Assembly: GCA_944392965.1 (NCBI GenBank)
Contig: CALXYM010000007.1
Span: 1-64,000, forward strand
DNA length: 64,000 bases
From: an uncultured Spirochaetaceae bacterium
GTDB lineage: Bacteria > Spirochaetota > Spirochaetia > Sphaerochaetales > Sphaerochaetaceae
Direction: 5' to 3'
A program made the translations under genes and the position numbers. A model generated the notes under the pieces. It worked only from the letters and a program-made list of their open reading frames with translations. It ran no database searches and was not told where the DNA came from. Positions 1 to 7,978 of this stretch are shown piece after piece (positions within the stretch are counted from its first letter, which is position 1; every line of letters begins with the position of its first letter).

Positions 1-18
1 CCCATAGATTGATATCAC
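1..18 (-). CDS. 5' end of a gene leaving the window, paralogous start to the gene at 1499
   Basis: Six minus-strand codons starting with GTG at 18 read MISIYG. The gene at 1499 begins MISIEG in the same position relative to a near-identical ~120 bp upstream repeat. This suggests that a second gene with a shared 5' region starts here and continues off the left edge. Only six codons are visible, so this rests on the parallel with the second repeat copy. Confidence 0.35.
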
Positions 19-126
19 TGGTACGTTTTTGGGAAAAAATAGCTTATTCCTGACATAATATGGAAAATATGTAGAAAGTAAGTACTTACAGGATAATAGG
101 ATATAAATGGGCTCAAAATGTCTTTT
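7..126. repeat. Direct repeat copy A, left flank of cassette
   Basis: About 120 bp matching copy B at 1488-1619 almost base for base. It runs from GATTGATATCACTGGTACG through AGGATAATAGGATATAAATG to AAATGTCTTTTT. The main differences are an extra ~9-11 bp tandem TACGTTTTT unit in copy B and single substitutions. The similarity stops abruptly after TGTCTTTTT in both. The two copies bound the three minus-strand genes between them. Confidence 0.85.
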
Positions 127-171
127 TGATTGCAATATAGGTGCGCTGCTTCATGCTTCGGGTGCCTCCTT

Positions 172-717
172 TCACTTGATACGGTTTTGTCCGCTTTTCA
201 GGTGTGCCTTGATGCTTTCGATTGTTTCAGGAACAGTCTGATTAGTTGTATCAATTACATTTGCTTCGTATTTCCCTAAATCGCAGAACTGTTCCCACAT
301 GACTTCTACTAACTCGGTGTTAGTTTTCAAATCCAGCTTCGACCGTTCCACTGCCCGTCTCAGTGTTATTTCTCTGGAAGCTCGCAGCACAATGTAATGC
401 ACATCATATCCTTCGCGTGCTGCCCCCAGCCACGGCTCTAAAAACCACGGACCGACAATCCCATCTACATACACATCGTAGCCGCCTCTGACAAATCGTT
501 TTGCAGTCTCCAAAAACGCTTCAATCACCACACCGTTTTGTGCGTTTGACTCCGGCAAATGTGGAGGGATTGCACCTTTTTTGAGATAGTGAAAGAAATC
601 ATCTGTCCTAATACAAACGGACTTCTCCATATCCGATTCCATAGCCGCTTTATCAGCCACAGTGCTTTTACCTGTCCCGGGTGATCCGGTTATAATAGTG
701 ATTCTTCCGTGTGTCAT
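172..717 (-). CDS. P-loop ATPase/kinase-like protein
   Basis: 181 aa. A Walker A motif GSPGTGKST lies at residues 11-19, directly after the first beta strand, as in shikimate-kinase-like and chloramphenicol-phosphotransferase-like small-molecule kinases. DDFFHYL near residue 40 sits where such enzymes carry a catalytic acidic residue, and RRAVERSKLD near residue 122 resembles an arginine-rich lid. A phosphotransfer role is therefore likely, but the substrate cannot be told. It is the last of three minus-strand genes in the repeat-flanked cassette. Its codon use looks less AT-biased than the flanking repeats, consistent with transfer from another bacterium (inference). Confidence 0.7.
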   Translation of the reverse strand: MTHGRITIITGSPGTGKSTVADKAAMESDMEKSVCIRTDDFFHYLKKGAIPPHLPESNAQNGVVIEAFLETAKRFVRGGYDVYVDGIVGPWFLEPWLGAAREGYDVHYIVLRASREITLRRAVERSKLDLKTNTELVEVMWEQFCDLGKYEANVIDTTNQTVPETIESIKAHLKSGQNRIK

Positions 718-775
718 CTACTCAGCATCCTTATGTTCTTGTTTATTCAATATCGTTCTTATTACAAATTAGGGC

Positions 776-979
776 TTACTTCTTGTTCGGGTTGATTTTC
801 CCTTTGGTAAGAACGGTAACAGCAGTACCGCCCACCATTACGACAACGCCCAGCGCCGCTTTTCCAGCTCTTTTTATTTGCTGCGCCCGCTCGCTACGGC
901 AGTGCTCGCAGTATTTATACTTGTACCCTTCCGGTAGCGGACGCTGACACTTTTTATTTTTGCAAAGTTTCTGGCTCAT
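776..979 (-). CDS. Small zinc-ribbon protein with a hydrophobic C-terminal segment
   Basis: 67 aa from the ATG at 979. An in-frame ATG at 1027 lies deeper inside the preceding gene and adds 16 residues that do not look like part of the domain. CKNKKCQRPLPEG followed by CEHCR gives two cysteine pairs of a zinc ribbon. Residues ~40-60 (AALGVVVMVGGTAVTVLT) could be a single membrane segment. The start overlaps the end of the upstream gene by 26 bp, suggesting translational coupling. Function unknown; similar short ribbon proteins are common in accessory regions of Firmicutes. Confidence 0.6.
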   Translation of the reverse strand: MSQKLCKNKKCQRPLPEGYKYKYCEHCRSERAQQIKRAGKAALGVVVMVGGTAVTVLTKGKINPNKK

Positions 980-1499
980 CTTTCTGTTCCTCCGAACACA
1001 GTGTAGGGCTATTGCTCGGCAACGCAAAGATTCGGTTCTCTATCTCGGGCAGCTTTTGCGTCCAATAATTTTCCGGTGACGGGTCAATCATGTCCAGCCT
1101 CTCAACGAATTCCTTTGTTTCAAGATAGGTTCTCTGGATGAACTTTGCGTAATACTCCAAACTTACCTTTGCCGCTTCGGTTTCTCCCATTTCCTGATAT
1201 GCTATGGCTTCGGCAAGAGATACCATGTTTATGGCGCATAAGCTTTCTCGCAGTTCATTCATCCGTGCATTTATCTTTTCAGGCGTTGCGCCGGATAAAA
1301 TCTTGCCCCATGTAGACTCCGGCTGATTTTTAATAAACGCGGCATTTGCGCTTTGGCTCTGCATCAACAGATTGCGGCTGTTTTCGGCATCCGACACAAG
1401 CTGCATGAGAGCCATTTTCTTTTGACTGGATGTTATGTCTTGGAAAGTGTAAATGTTCTTTTTTGATGATGATATCCATGTTCCCTCGATTGATATCAC
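954..1499 (-). CDS. Unknown protein of the repeat-flanked cassette
   Basis: 181 aa, GTG start at 1499 located inside direct repeat copy B. No family recognised. The sequence is soluble and predicted helical, with an SSSKK-rich start, a QKKMALMQLVSDAENSRNLL helix and a C-terminal half rich in E/K (AAKVSLEYYAKFIQRTYLE). It has no signal peptide or membrane segment. It is the first gene of a three-gene minus-strand unit, followed by the zinc-ribbon protein (26 bp overlap) and the P-loop protein. The start lies in the repeat, so it may share expression signals with the gene leaving the left edge. Confidence 0.55.
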   Translation of the reverse strand: MISIEGTWISSSKKNIYTFQDITSSQKKMALMQLVSDAENSRNLLMQSQSANAAFIKNQPESTWGKILSGATPEKINARMNELRESLCAINMVSLAEAIAYQEMGETEAAKVSLEYYAKFIQRTYLETKEFVERLDMIDPSPENYWTQKLPEIENRIFALPSNSPTLCSEEQKDEPETLQK

Positions 1500-1619
1500 T
1501 GGTACGTTTTTGGTACGTTTTTAAGAAAAAATAGCTTATTCCTGACATAATATGGAAAATATGTAGAAAATAAGTACTTACAGGATAATAGGATATAAAT
1601 GGGCTCAAAATGTCTTTTT
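1488..1619. repeat. Direct repeat copy B, right flank of cassette
   Basis: Second copy of the repeat at 7-126. It contains an internal tandem duplication of GGTACGTTTTT (about 1500-1522). In both copies the repeat is the 5' flank of a minus-strand GTG-start gene beginning MISI. The similarity ends at TGTCTTTTT; the next bases, TTGCATTTTGTTGCAT, lead into the arcC upstream region. Spacing between copies is about 1.48 kb. Confidence 0.85.
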
Positions 1620-1668
1620 ATGTTGCATTTTGTTGCATCTGTGTTAAGCTGTACTTAGGAGTGAAAGA

Positions 1669-2613
1669 GTGGAGAAGAAACTCATTGTAATCGCAATAGG
1701 GGGAAACTCCCTGATTGAGGACAGCAAGCATGTTACCGTCAGTGCGCAATACAAGGCTGCAAGTAAGACGGCACATCACATTGCAAGATTGATTAAAGAA
1801 GGACATAAGGTGGTAATTGTCCACGGTAATGGCCCTCAGGTCGGATATATACTCCTCAGGGCTGAGTATGCGAGGAAGATACTGCATACGGTTCCTCTCG
1901 ACAGCTGTGTCGCAGACACTCAGGGGGCAATCGGCTACCAACTGCAGAAAGCCCTTGGCAACGAGTTGAACCTGCTTGGCATGGAACTCGATGTCGCAAC
2001 AGTAGTCACGCAGGTACTTGTAGATGACTCGGATCCGTCCTTTTCAAATCCCACGAAGCCGATTGGTTCCTTCATGCAGAAGGAGGAAGCGGAATACCAT
2101 AGGGATAATGATGGCTGGGCCGTAGTCGAGGACGCAGGTAGGGGCTGGAGACGTGTCGTCGCCTCTCCAGAGCCGAAGGAGATCATAGAGTCCGGTACGA
2201 TCAGGAAACTGATAGATTCCGGAGTTATCGTAATTGCTGCTGGGGGAGGGGGAATCCCTGTTGTAAGAGAGGATGACGGGCTTCTTTATGGAAGAGAGGC
2301 TGTCGTAGACAAGGACCTTGCCGCAGCTCTTCTTGCAAAGCAGATAGGTGCTGATATGTTCGTAATCTCGACGGCGGTTGAGAAGGTATGTCTTAACTAC
2401 AATAAGAGCAACGAGAAGAAGCTGGATACCATTACGGTTAAGGAGGCCAGGGAGTATATGGCAGAGGGACATTTTGCTCCCGGTTCGATGCTTCCAAAGA
2501 TGAAGGCCATTACCGACTTCGTCTCCTCCACAGGAGGCTTGGGGCTGATAACCGATCCTGCACACCTCTATGATGCGCTTTATTCTGATGCGGGAACGAA
2601 GATTGTGAGATAA
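1669..2613 (+). CDS. arcC: Carbamate kinase
   Basis: 314 aa, the usual family length. Carbamate kinase interconverts ATP + carbamate and ADP + carbamoyl phosphate, in arginine deiminase, agmatine or purine/allantoin breakdown. The N-terminus has the amino-acid-kinase glycine loop IAIGGNSLI; VHGNGPQVGYIL, AAGGGGIPVV and FAPGSMLPKM follow in family order. The GTG start at 1669 is preceded by a TTAGGAG ribosome site. No ornithine carbamoyltransferase or arginine deiminase gene is next to it. Homologues (YqeA) occur in selenium-dependent xanthine dehydrogenase clusters, and such an operon lies at 35819, so a purine-degradation role is possible. Confidence 0.93.
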   Translation: MEKKLIVIAIGGNSLIEDSKHVTVSAQYKAASKTAHHIARLIKEGHKVVIVHGNGPQVGYILLRAEYARKILHTVPLDSCVADTQGAIGYQLQKALGNELNLLGMELDVATVVTQVLVDDSDPSFSNPTKPIGSFMQKEEAEYHRDNDGWAVVEDAGRGWRRVVASPEPKEIIESGTIRKLIDSGVIVIAAGGGGIPVVREDDGLLYGREAVVDKDLAAALLAKQIGADMFVISTAVEKVCLNYNKSNEKKLDTITVKEAREYMAEGHFAPGSMLPKMKAITDFVSSTGGLGLITDPAHLYDALYSDAGTKIVR

Positions 2614-2620
2614 TGAAAAC

Positions 2621-2642
2621 AGCACCTCGTTGGCGGGGTGCT
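2621..2642 (+). terminator. Hairpin after arcC
   Basis: AGCACCTCG-TTGG-CGGGGTGCT forms a 9 bp stem with one G-T pair, 7 bp after the arcC stop codon. The following bases (GCTTACTTACT) are only moderately T-rich, so this is a weak intrinsic terminator or a stabilising 3' hairpin. Confidence 0.55.
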
Positions 2643-2655
2643 GCTTACTTACTGT

Positions 2656-3663
2656 TCATTTTATGTTTATTGCGATACCCGTATAGGATGCAACCTCAAA
2701 CGTGATAGTCCTTTCTCCTTTGGGAAAAGTCTTGCCACTTGATGTATTTCCAGTGTCTATCGTGTAATCTATCGTCTCATAATCTGTTATGATGTTGATG
2801 ACCTGATCAGCCTGAGGGTAAAGCTCTATGGCGGCTTTCAGCAGGTCATTATACCCGATTCCTCCGACCCTCACTTTTCCATCGACAATCTCATAGCTCT
2901 CTTCGACAATCACAGGCCCCAGTATCTCAATATCCCTTTCAAGATTCAGAATGAGATCTTCATCCGCATCATTTATTCCGGATTCAACGGTGTTCTGGGC
3001 CAAAAGAGCATCGAATCTCGTCTTTTTAGGAACCTCTTTCTCCAAATCCCCATCATAAACATCATAATCATCCGCTGCAGCCCATCCTATGAACTTATAT
3101 CCTCGCGGGATTATCCTTCCATCTGGTTCTCCAGGGTATCTGTACTCCTCGCTCTGCAGTGTGGAGGCCCACAGCTCCCCGTTTACATAGAACCTTATGA
3201 CGGGAACCAGGAAGGCATCATATCTTAGAACACCTTCTTTTGCTCCCTCCCAATTCATGATCACTTCATCGCTGCCTTCAGGCTTCCAGCCCCTGAAAGC
3301 GATGGAACTTGAGCTCAGGTATGGCATTCCAGGGTCTTTATCAAGCTGATTGAATGGGATGCTCTTCCATAGTCTGCCATCGACATAGAATTCTACTATA
3401 TCTGTTATTACGGCATCGAACCTTACATCCCCTTCGGGCATCTCGTCCCATGTGGTATATACCTCATCGGATCCTTCAATGCTCCAGCCCTCGAATATCC
3501 TATTTTCAGAAAGTGGAGGATCTGCCGGTTTTCCAAAATCCTTCTCACCCTGGCTTATGTAATACTCTCCATCCACGTAATAGTCGGATGTGAACGTCTG
3601 ACATGATGGGAAGATCAGGAGAATAAGAACTGAAAGTGTGACAATATGGATGACTTTTCTCAT
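2656..3663 (-). CDS. Lipoprotein with tandem InlB-B/Flg_new-type repeats
   Basis: 335 aa from the ATG at 3663, chosen because an AAGGAAGG ribosome site precedes it. An upstream ATG at 3690 would put extra residues before the signal peptide. MRKVIHIVTLSVLILLIFPSC is a lipoprotein signal with Cys at 21. Then come about three ~55-residue repeats ending in FEGW, FRGW and FIGW plus a following RFDA/RYDA motif, typical of InlB B-repeat/Flg_new domains. The C-terminal ~120 residues show no recognised domain. Probably an outer-surface or periplasmic lipoprotein; the binding partner is unknown. Confidence 0.75.
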   Translation of the reverse strand: MRKVIHIVTLSVLILLIFPSCQTFTSDYYVDGEYYISQGEKDFGKPADPPLSENRIFEGWSIEGSDEVYTTWDEMPEGDVRFDAVITDIVEFYVDGRLWKSIPFNQLDKDPGMPYLSSSSIAFRGWKPEGSDEVIMNWEGAKEGVLRYDAFLVPVIRFYVNGELWASTLQSEEYRYPGEPDGRIIPRGYKFIGWAAADDYDVYDGDLEKEVPKKTRFDALLAQNTVESGINDADEDLILNLERDIEILGPVIVEESYEIVDGKVRVGGIGYNDLLKAAIELYPQADQVINIITDYETIDYTIDTGNTSSGKTFPKGERTITFEVASYTGIAINIK

Positions 3664-3774
3664 TTTTCCTTCCTTTTTCCTAAGGAGCATGGTTTATCTG
3701 AATCCATATCTCCCATCCCTGCTAGAATTAGACTAAGTCTATCATCAAGATGTCTGATTGTAAATCTTTCATGC

Positions 3775-5016
3775 TCAAAGACTGTTTTTGTCCTTGATGT
3801 AAAAATGTCTTGTTATATTTATCAGGTAGATGGTTGCCATGAGCATCATCAGGCTTAGGTTTTCCTGTATGAACACATCTGGAAAGATAGCCTTGAAGAT
3901 GAATCCGATACAAAGAAGGGTGATGGATACGAGGGAGAATGCGTATCTCTTGTTCTCCCTCCTTCCCCTTATTGCCTCTGCAGCCATTATGATGATGAGA
4001 GGATTTGCATATAAGAGGTTTGAGTTGTAATAGGTGACGCTGTGATTCGTGAAACACATCATGAAAAGAAGTACCGCACTTAGTACGGTAAGATATATGT
4101 AGATTAGGGCCAGAAGTATGTCTGAAAGGCGGTTAAATGCTCTTTTTTTAGATGAGTAGAGAAGAAGAGTGAGGAAATAAAGGACAATGGAGAAGATGAG
4201 TGTCCATGCTTCAAGACTCAGAGTCCTGTATGTCGTCCTGCTTTCGGACGTGTTTATAACCTGACTTTCCACGTTCTCGTATTCCTCTACGGCATGCATG
4301 AGCGTTAATGGAAGGAAGCAGGCCTGGTAGAGGTTTACGGGATTGTCTATCAAAGGACCTTCAAGATAGTTCAAGGTGAAAGAGACGAAAGGATTCTTAT
4401 CAAGATGGAGGTTCGCCCAGTCCCTCAGGCTTCGACCGGTACGTATTCCCTCTGCCCATGCTTTGAAATCTCCACCTGTTGCCTCATTGTAGATATCTCT
4501 TACCCTTGTTGCACAGTTGTCGAGATAGTAATCATAGAGATAGGTGTTGTTTTCCTCCCTCGTGTTATATCTGAGAAATGCGAATATCGCGTTCTCCATC
4601 TCCGTGCTCAGATTCAAGGCCGTTCTATGTACACTCCTGTCAGCTTCTTGAAAGCTAGCGATTCTAGCATTCCCATCCGTAGCATATACATTATAGAAGA
4701 GACGTCCGAGGAGGAAGTTGCGATAGAATCCATCGTTGAATGAGAAGTACCCGTAGTCGTAAAAAAGCGTAGGATAGCCGGGAATCAGTATTTCCAGACT
4801 CGTGTGTCCGAAATAGGAGTATATCTCGCCACCGGTCTCGGTAGTGATCAGATTGATCTTCAGCTCAGGAAAATCCACAACCTGGTTCTCAAAATCAAAT
4901 GCTTTCAGATTCTCCTCAGATGGAAATGGGTTCTCAAGACTCTCTCCGCTGATGGAGATGGCGAGAAGATCTGAAAAGGACAGAATGAGGACTAAGGCGA
5001 GGATAACTCTTTTCAT
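3775..5016 (-). CDS. Lnb-like (DUF4105) membrane protein
   Basis: 413 aa: an N-terminal signal segment (1-20), a periplasmic domain to about residue 255, then about five membrane helices to the C-terminus. The periplasmic part carries YFGHTSLEI (His71) and YYLDNCATRVRD (Cys168), the two conserved positions of the DUF4105 family. That family includes Lnb, which N-acylates lipoproteins in Bacteroides (family knowledge). The domain order, soluble catalytic domain followed by a membrane bundle, also matches Lnb. Spirochaetes have many lipoproteins and a downstream neighbour here is one, so a role in lipoprotein maturation is plausible but inferred. It is divergent from recO across 60 bp. Confidence 0.7.
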   Translation of the reverse strand: MKRVILALVLILSFSDLLAISISGESLENPFPSEENLKAFDFENQVVDFPELKINLITTETGGEIYSYFGHTSLEILIPGYPTLFYDYGYFSFNDGFYRNFLLGRLFYNVYATDGNARIASFQEADRSVHRTALNLSTEMENAIFAFLRYNTREENNTYLYDYYLDNCATRVRDIYNEATGGDFKAWAEGIRTGRSLRDWANLHLDKNPFVSFTLNYLEGPLIDNPVNLYQACFLPLTLMHAVEEYENVESQVINTSESRTTYRTLSLEAWTLIFSIVLYFLTLLLYSSKKRAFNRLSDILLALIYIYLTVLSAVLLFMMCFTNHSVTYYNSNLLYANPLIIIMAAEAIRGRRENKRYAFSLVSITLLCIGFIFKAIFPDVFIQENLSLMMLMATIYLINITRHFYIKDKNSL

Positions 5017-5040
5017 GTTGGTAACAATATAACCTTTCAG

Positions 5041-5070
5041 TTGACATTTTTCACCCTGAAAAGCTATTTT
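5041..5070 (+). promoter_or_regulatory. recO promoter giving a leaderless mRNA
   Basis: TTGACA at 5041-5046, an 18 bp spacer, and TATTTT at 5065-5070. The predicted transcription start falls on the ATG at 5077, and no Shine-Dalgarno sequence is present. Confidence 0.6.
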
Positions 5071-5076
5071 TTTTTC

Positions 5077-5814
5077 ATGGAAAGGGATCAGAAGGGATTA
5101 TGTACCGTACTTAATTCAGAGCGTAGTGGAGAGCGGGACCGCATTTTCACGCTATTCTCTCCCTCCCTCGGTCTAATCAAGGCACGTTCCTATGGGGCAC
5201 AGAAGAGTGCAAAGAGCATAAAGGCCCCTCTTTTTTCCGATGGTGTGTTCTCCCTTTATTCCGCAGGTGGAAATAGGATATCGATAAAGGATGTGGATAT
5301 CGTGAATCTCAGGGATGGAATTACTGAGGATATCGATAAGACTACTGCAGCCCTTCTTTTCTCTGAACTCTCCATTCTGGCAAAGTCCTACGATGAGGAG
5401 CTTTACATGCTTCTGACCCGAGCTCTTGATGCTCTTGACATCGGTATTTGTTATAAGAGGGTCGTCATAATGTTCATAATCAAGTACCTCTCCATTTCCG
5501 GTTCCTTCGGAGATTATGAAAGGTGTCCTGTATGTCAGAAGGTATATTCAGAGAGTGAGGTTCTCGGCTATAATAGCTTGATTGGAGCTTCTTGCTGTCA
5601 GGATTGTTCAACAGGGGAGGAGAGCCTTCTCCTGCCTCCTAAGGCGAGGGCTTTCATACGTGAGTGTGTCAAAGCTGACAGCATGGCGATTTTTTCTTTC
5701 CGGATCAGTGAGAATCAGGAGGACAGGATTTTCCGTTTCCTGCTGCGTCTGCTGAAAGCGTCGTTTCCTCTTGAGATCAAGACGCTGTCATCAGGCATAT
5801 GGCCTCTCTTATAA
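5077..5814 (+). CDS. recO: DNA repair protein RecO
   Basis: 245 aa. RecO loads RecA on SSB-coated DNA in the RecFOR recombination pathway. The N-terminal OB-fold part shows RSGERDRIFTLFSPSLGLIKARSYGAQKS. A zinc finger follows at CPVCQKVY and CCQDC in the second half, as in most RecO proteins. The start at 5077 is chosen from protein alignment and because TTGACA/TATTTT places transcription at that base. A TTG at 5041 would be the -35 box itself. The gene ends 12 bp before the recJ start, so recO and recJ probably form one operon. Confidence 0.88.
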   Translation: MERDQKGLCTVLNSERSGERDRIFTLFSPSLGLIKARSYGAQKSAKSIKAPLFSDGVFSLYSAGGNRISIKDVDIVNLRDGITEDIDKTTAALLFSELSILAKSYDEELYMLLTRALDALDIGICYKRVVIMFIIKYLSISGSFGDYERCPVCQKVYSESEVLGYNSLIGASCCQDCSTGEESLLLPPKARAFIRECVKADSMAIFSFRISENQEDRIFRFLLRLLKASFPLEIKTLSSGIWPLL

Positions 5815-5825
5815 AGGGTTTTATA

Positions 5826-7940
5826 ATGATATATGATATAAACAGGGTAGATGCCTCAAAGGTGAGGAAGATTAGCGAAGAATACGGGCTTGATATGCTC
5901 TCTGCCACGATTTTAAGCCGCAGAGGGATGGATGATAAGGAGAGCCTGAAATTCCTTTTTGAGAATGATCTGGTCTACCAGTATTCACCTTTTCTCTTTG
6001 ATGATATGGACAGTGCGGTGGAGAGGGTGAATGACGCCATCGAGAATGAGGAGAAGATATACATCTTCGGAGACAGGGATGTCGATGGTATCACGAGTAC
6101 CGCAATCCTTTATAAGGAGCTTACAAGGCTTGGCGCGAAAGATATAACATGCCGTTTACCACTTAATGATGAACCATATGGACTTACGTCGGATATCGTT
6201 GGAGAGGTCGTTGATTCTGGTTCCACGCTGCTTATCACCGTCGATAACGGGATAAGCGCCATCGAGGAGGTTAAGGTTCTCAGGGAGGAGGGAGTAGACA
6301 CCATAATCCTTGATCATCATATCGCGGGAGAAGTCTTTCCTCCGGCCCTTGCCATAATAGATCCTAAGATCCCCGGTTCCGGTTATCCTTTTGATGGGCT
6401 TGCCGGGTGTATGGTCGCATTCAAGTTCGCCTATGCCCTCCGTTTCTCCAGAACTCCTCTTTACCAGAGCGAGTGCATATTCTTCCATGCCCGCCCAGGA
6501 CAGGACACGGTGAAGATGAGTGCCGTGAAGATGGTCAACTTCGTCTTAGAGGATGAGCTGAGTGAGGAGCTGAGCGTCAACATGGTACCAAGCAGTGAGA
6601 GCCGAATGGTACGTTTTCTTGATCAGGGACTTCCCATCATCGTGATGGATAAGCAGCAGGAACTGAGTCTTTTGAATAAGGCGTTCAGTGATTCTGTGGA
6701 AATTGTACTCAATGATGTGCGGTCAGACATCGAGTCCGTAATCGCCTCTGTCAGAGGAAAGAGCCTCTTTACGCTCTCCAATATTTCCCGGGCAGTCAGG
6801 TATTCCGATTTCGATGATAGAGAGCTTTCAACCCTGATAAGTCTTTTCCGTTCCGCAATGCTCTATAAGAGCAGGACGCTCAGGGATGGGCTGGATGAGA
6901 GTCTTGCCCTTGCCGCTATCGGAACGGTAGCCGATCTTATGCCGATGAGGGGGGAGAACAGACTTTTCGTGAAGCTTGGACTCAGAATACTGGAAAAGAG
7001 TGCTCCTGATTATTTGAAGCCGGTGCTCTCCAGTTTCGATTTGATAGGGAAAAGAATCACAAGCCGTGACATATCCTTTTATATTGCACCTCTTATCAAC
7101 TCCTCAGGACGCCTTGGCAGGCCTGATGTCGCACTCTCACTCTTTCTTTCCTGCAAAAGGGAAGAGATTGAGAGGCTTTCTGAAGAGCTTATTAGGATGA
7201 ACAGGGAGAGAAAGAGCAATACCGAGAGTGCTATCGACAGTGTAAGGGAGGAGGCAGAGGATTCCCTCCACTTTTATCTGAACAGGTTCATCCTTGTGGA
7301 AAAGGATGTTCCGCGTGGTCTTACAGGAGCCATCGCGAGCAGGCTTTTGAATGAGTACGGTAAACCGACTCTCATCCTTGCAAGCATGGCCGATGGCAGG
7401 ATAAGTGCAAGTATGAGGACCAGAAAGAATTTCAATGCCCGTTCATTCCTCGATCATTTCTCTTCCCTTTTCCAGGATTTCGGAGGACATAGCTGTGCTG
7501 CTGGCTTTTCCATGGAAAAGTCGAATCTGGAAAGATTCAAAACAGAACTTAATGACGTCATATTCTCCCTTGATGATAAAGAGGAGGAAGAGTGCATCTC
7601 TGTGGATGCCGAACTTCCTGAGAGCTATATGAGCAAGGAGATATGGAAGATAAGGGATCTCTTTGAGCCATATGGACAGGAGAATGAGAGTTTGAAATTC
7701 CATATCAGAAGGGCCACTGTGGAGGATGTGCTTCCGAACAGGAACGGGGGCACCTATCTCCGCTTCTCGATACTATATAACAGGGAGATATGGCCTGCGG
7801 TATTCTGGGATTATGATATCTCAAAGGGGGAGGTCCATAAAGGCAGTACAGTGGAACTCATCTTCTCTCCGGAGGTGAATACATATAAGGGCTTGAGCCG
7901 TCTACAGCTCAATGTCTCGGCTCTTGAGGTGATAGAGTGA
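5826..7940 (+). CDS. recJ: Single-stranded-DNA-specific exonuclease RecJ
   Basis: 704 aa. RecJ degrades single-stranded DNA 5' to 3' in recombination and mismatch repair. DHH-family motifs are seen in order: FGDRDVDGITS, TVDNGISA, LDHHIAGE and then AAIGTVADLMP. The DHHA1 nucleic-acid-binding motif FGGHSCAAGFS follows, then a C-terminal OB domain. About 160 residues of poorly conserved sequence separate DHH motif III (LDHH) from GTVADL, longer than in enterobacterial RecJ. The start at 5826 leaves AGGG upstream. The last 28 codons recur, diverged, at 9910-9996. Confidence 0.92.
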   Translation: MIYDINRVDASKVRKISEEYGLDMLSATILSRRGMDDKESLKFLFENDLVYQYSPFLFDDMDSAVERVNDAIENEEKIYIFGDRDVDGITSTAILYKELTRLGAKDITCRLPLNDEPYGLTSDIVGEVVDSGSTLLITVDNGISAIEEVKVLREEGVDTIILDHHIAGEVFPPALAIIDPKIPGSGYPFDGLAGCMVAFKFAYALRFSRTPLYQSECIFFHARPGQDTVKMSAVKMVNFVLEDELSEELSVNMVPSSESRMVRFLDQGLPIIVMDKQQELSLLNKAFSDSVEIVLNDVRSDIESVIASVRGKSLFTLSNISRAVRYSDFDDRELSTLISLFRSAMLYKSRTLRDGLDESLALAAIGTVADLMPMRGENRLFVKLGLRILEKSAPDYLKPVLSSFDLIGKRITSRDISFYIAPLINSSGRLGRPDVALSLFLSCKREEIERLSEELIRMNRERKSNTESAIDSVREEAEDSLHFYLNRFILVEKDVPRGLTGAIASRLLNEYGKPTLILASMADGRISASMRTRKNFNARSFLDHFSSLFQDFGGHSCAAGFSMEKSNLERFKTELNDVIFSLDDKEEEECISVDAELPESYMSKEIWKIRDLFEPYGQENESLKFHIRRATVEDVLPNRNGGTYLRFSILYNREIWPAVFWDYDISKGEVHKGSTVELIFSPEVNTYKGLSRLQLNVSALEVIE

Positions 7941-7978
7941 CAGCATTGGATAAACTTATTTAGATATTGGAGATATGT

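Noticed and set aside
1330-1608. Overlapping 92-residue reading frame inside the cassette and repeat
   Set aside because: Out of frame with the better supported 954-1499 gene and composed of repeat DNA.
1643-1649. GTTAAGC resembling an integron attC core site near the right repeat
   Set aside because: No matching RYYYAAC arm or imperfect palindrome of attC type, no integrase, and the flanking repeats are far longer and more identical than attC sites.
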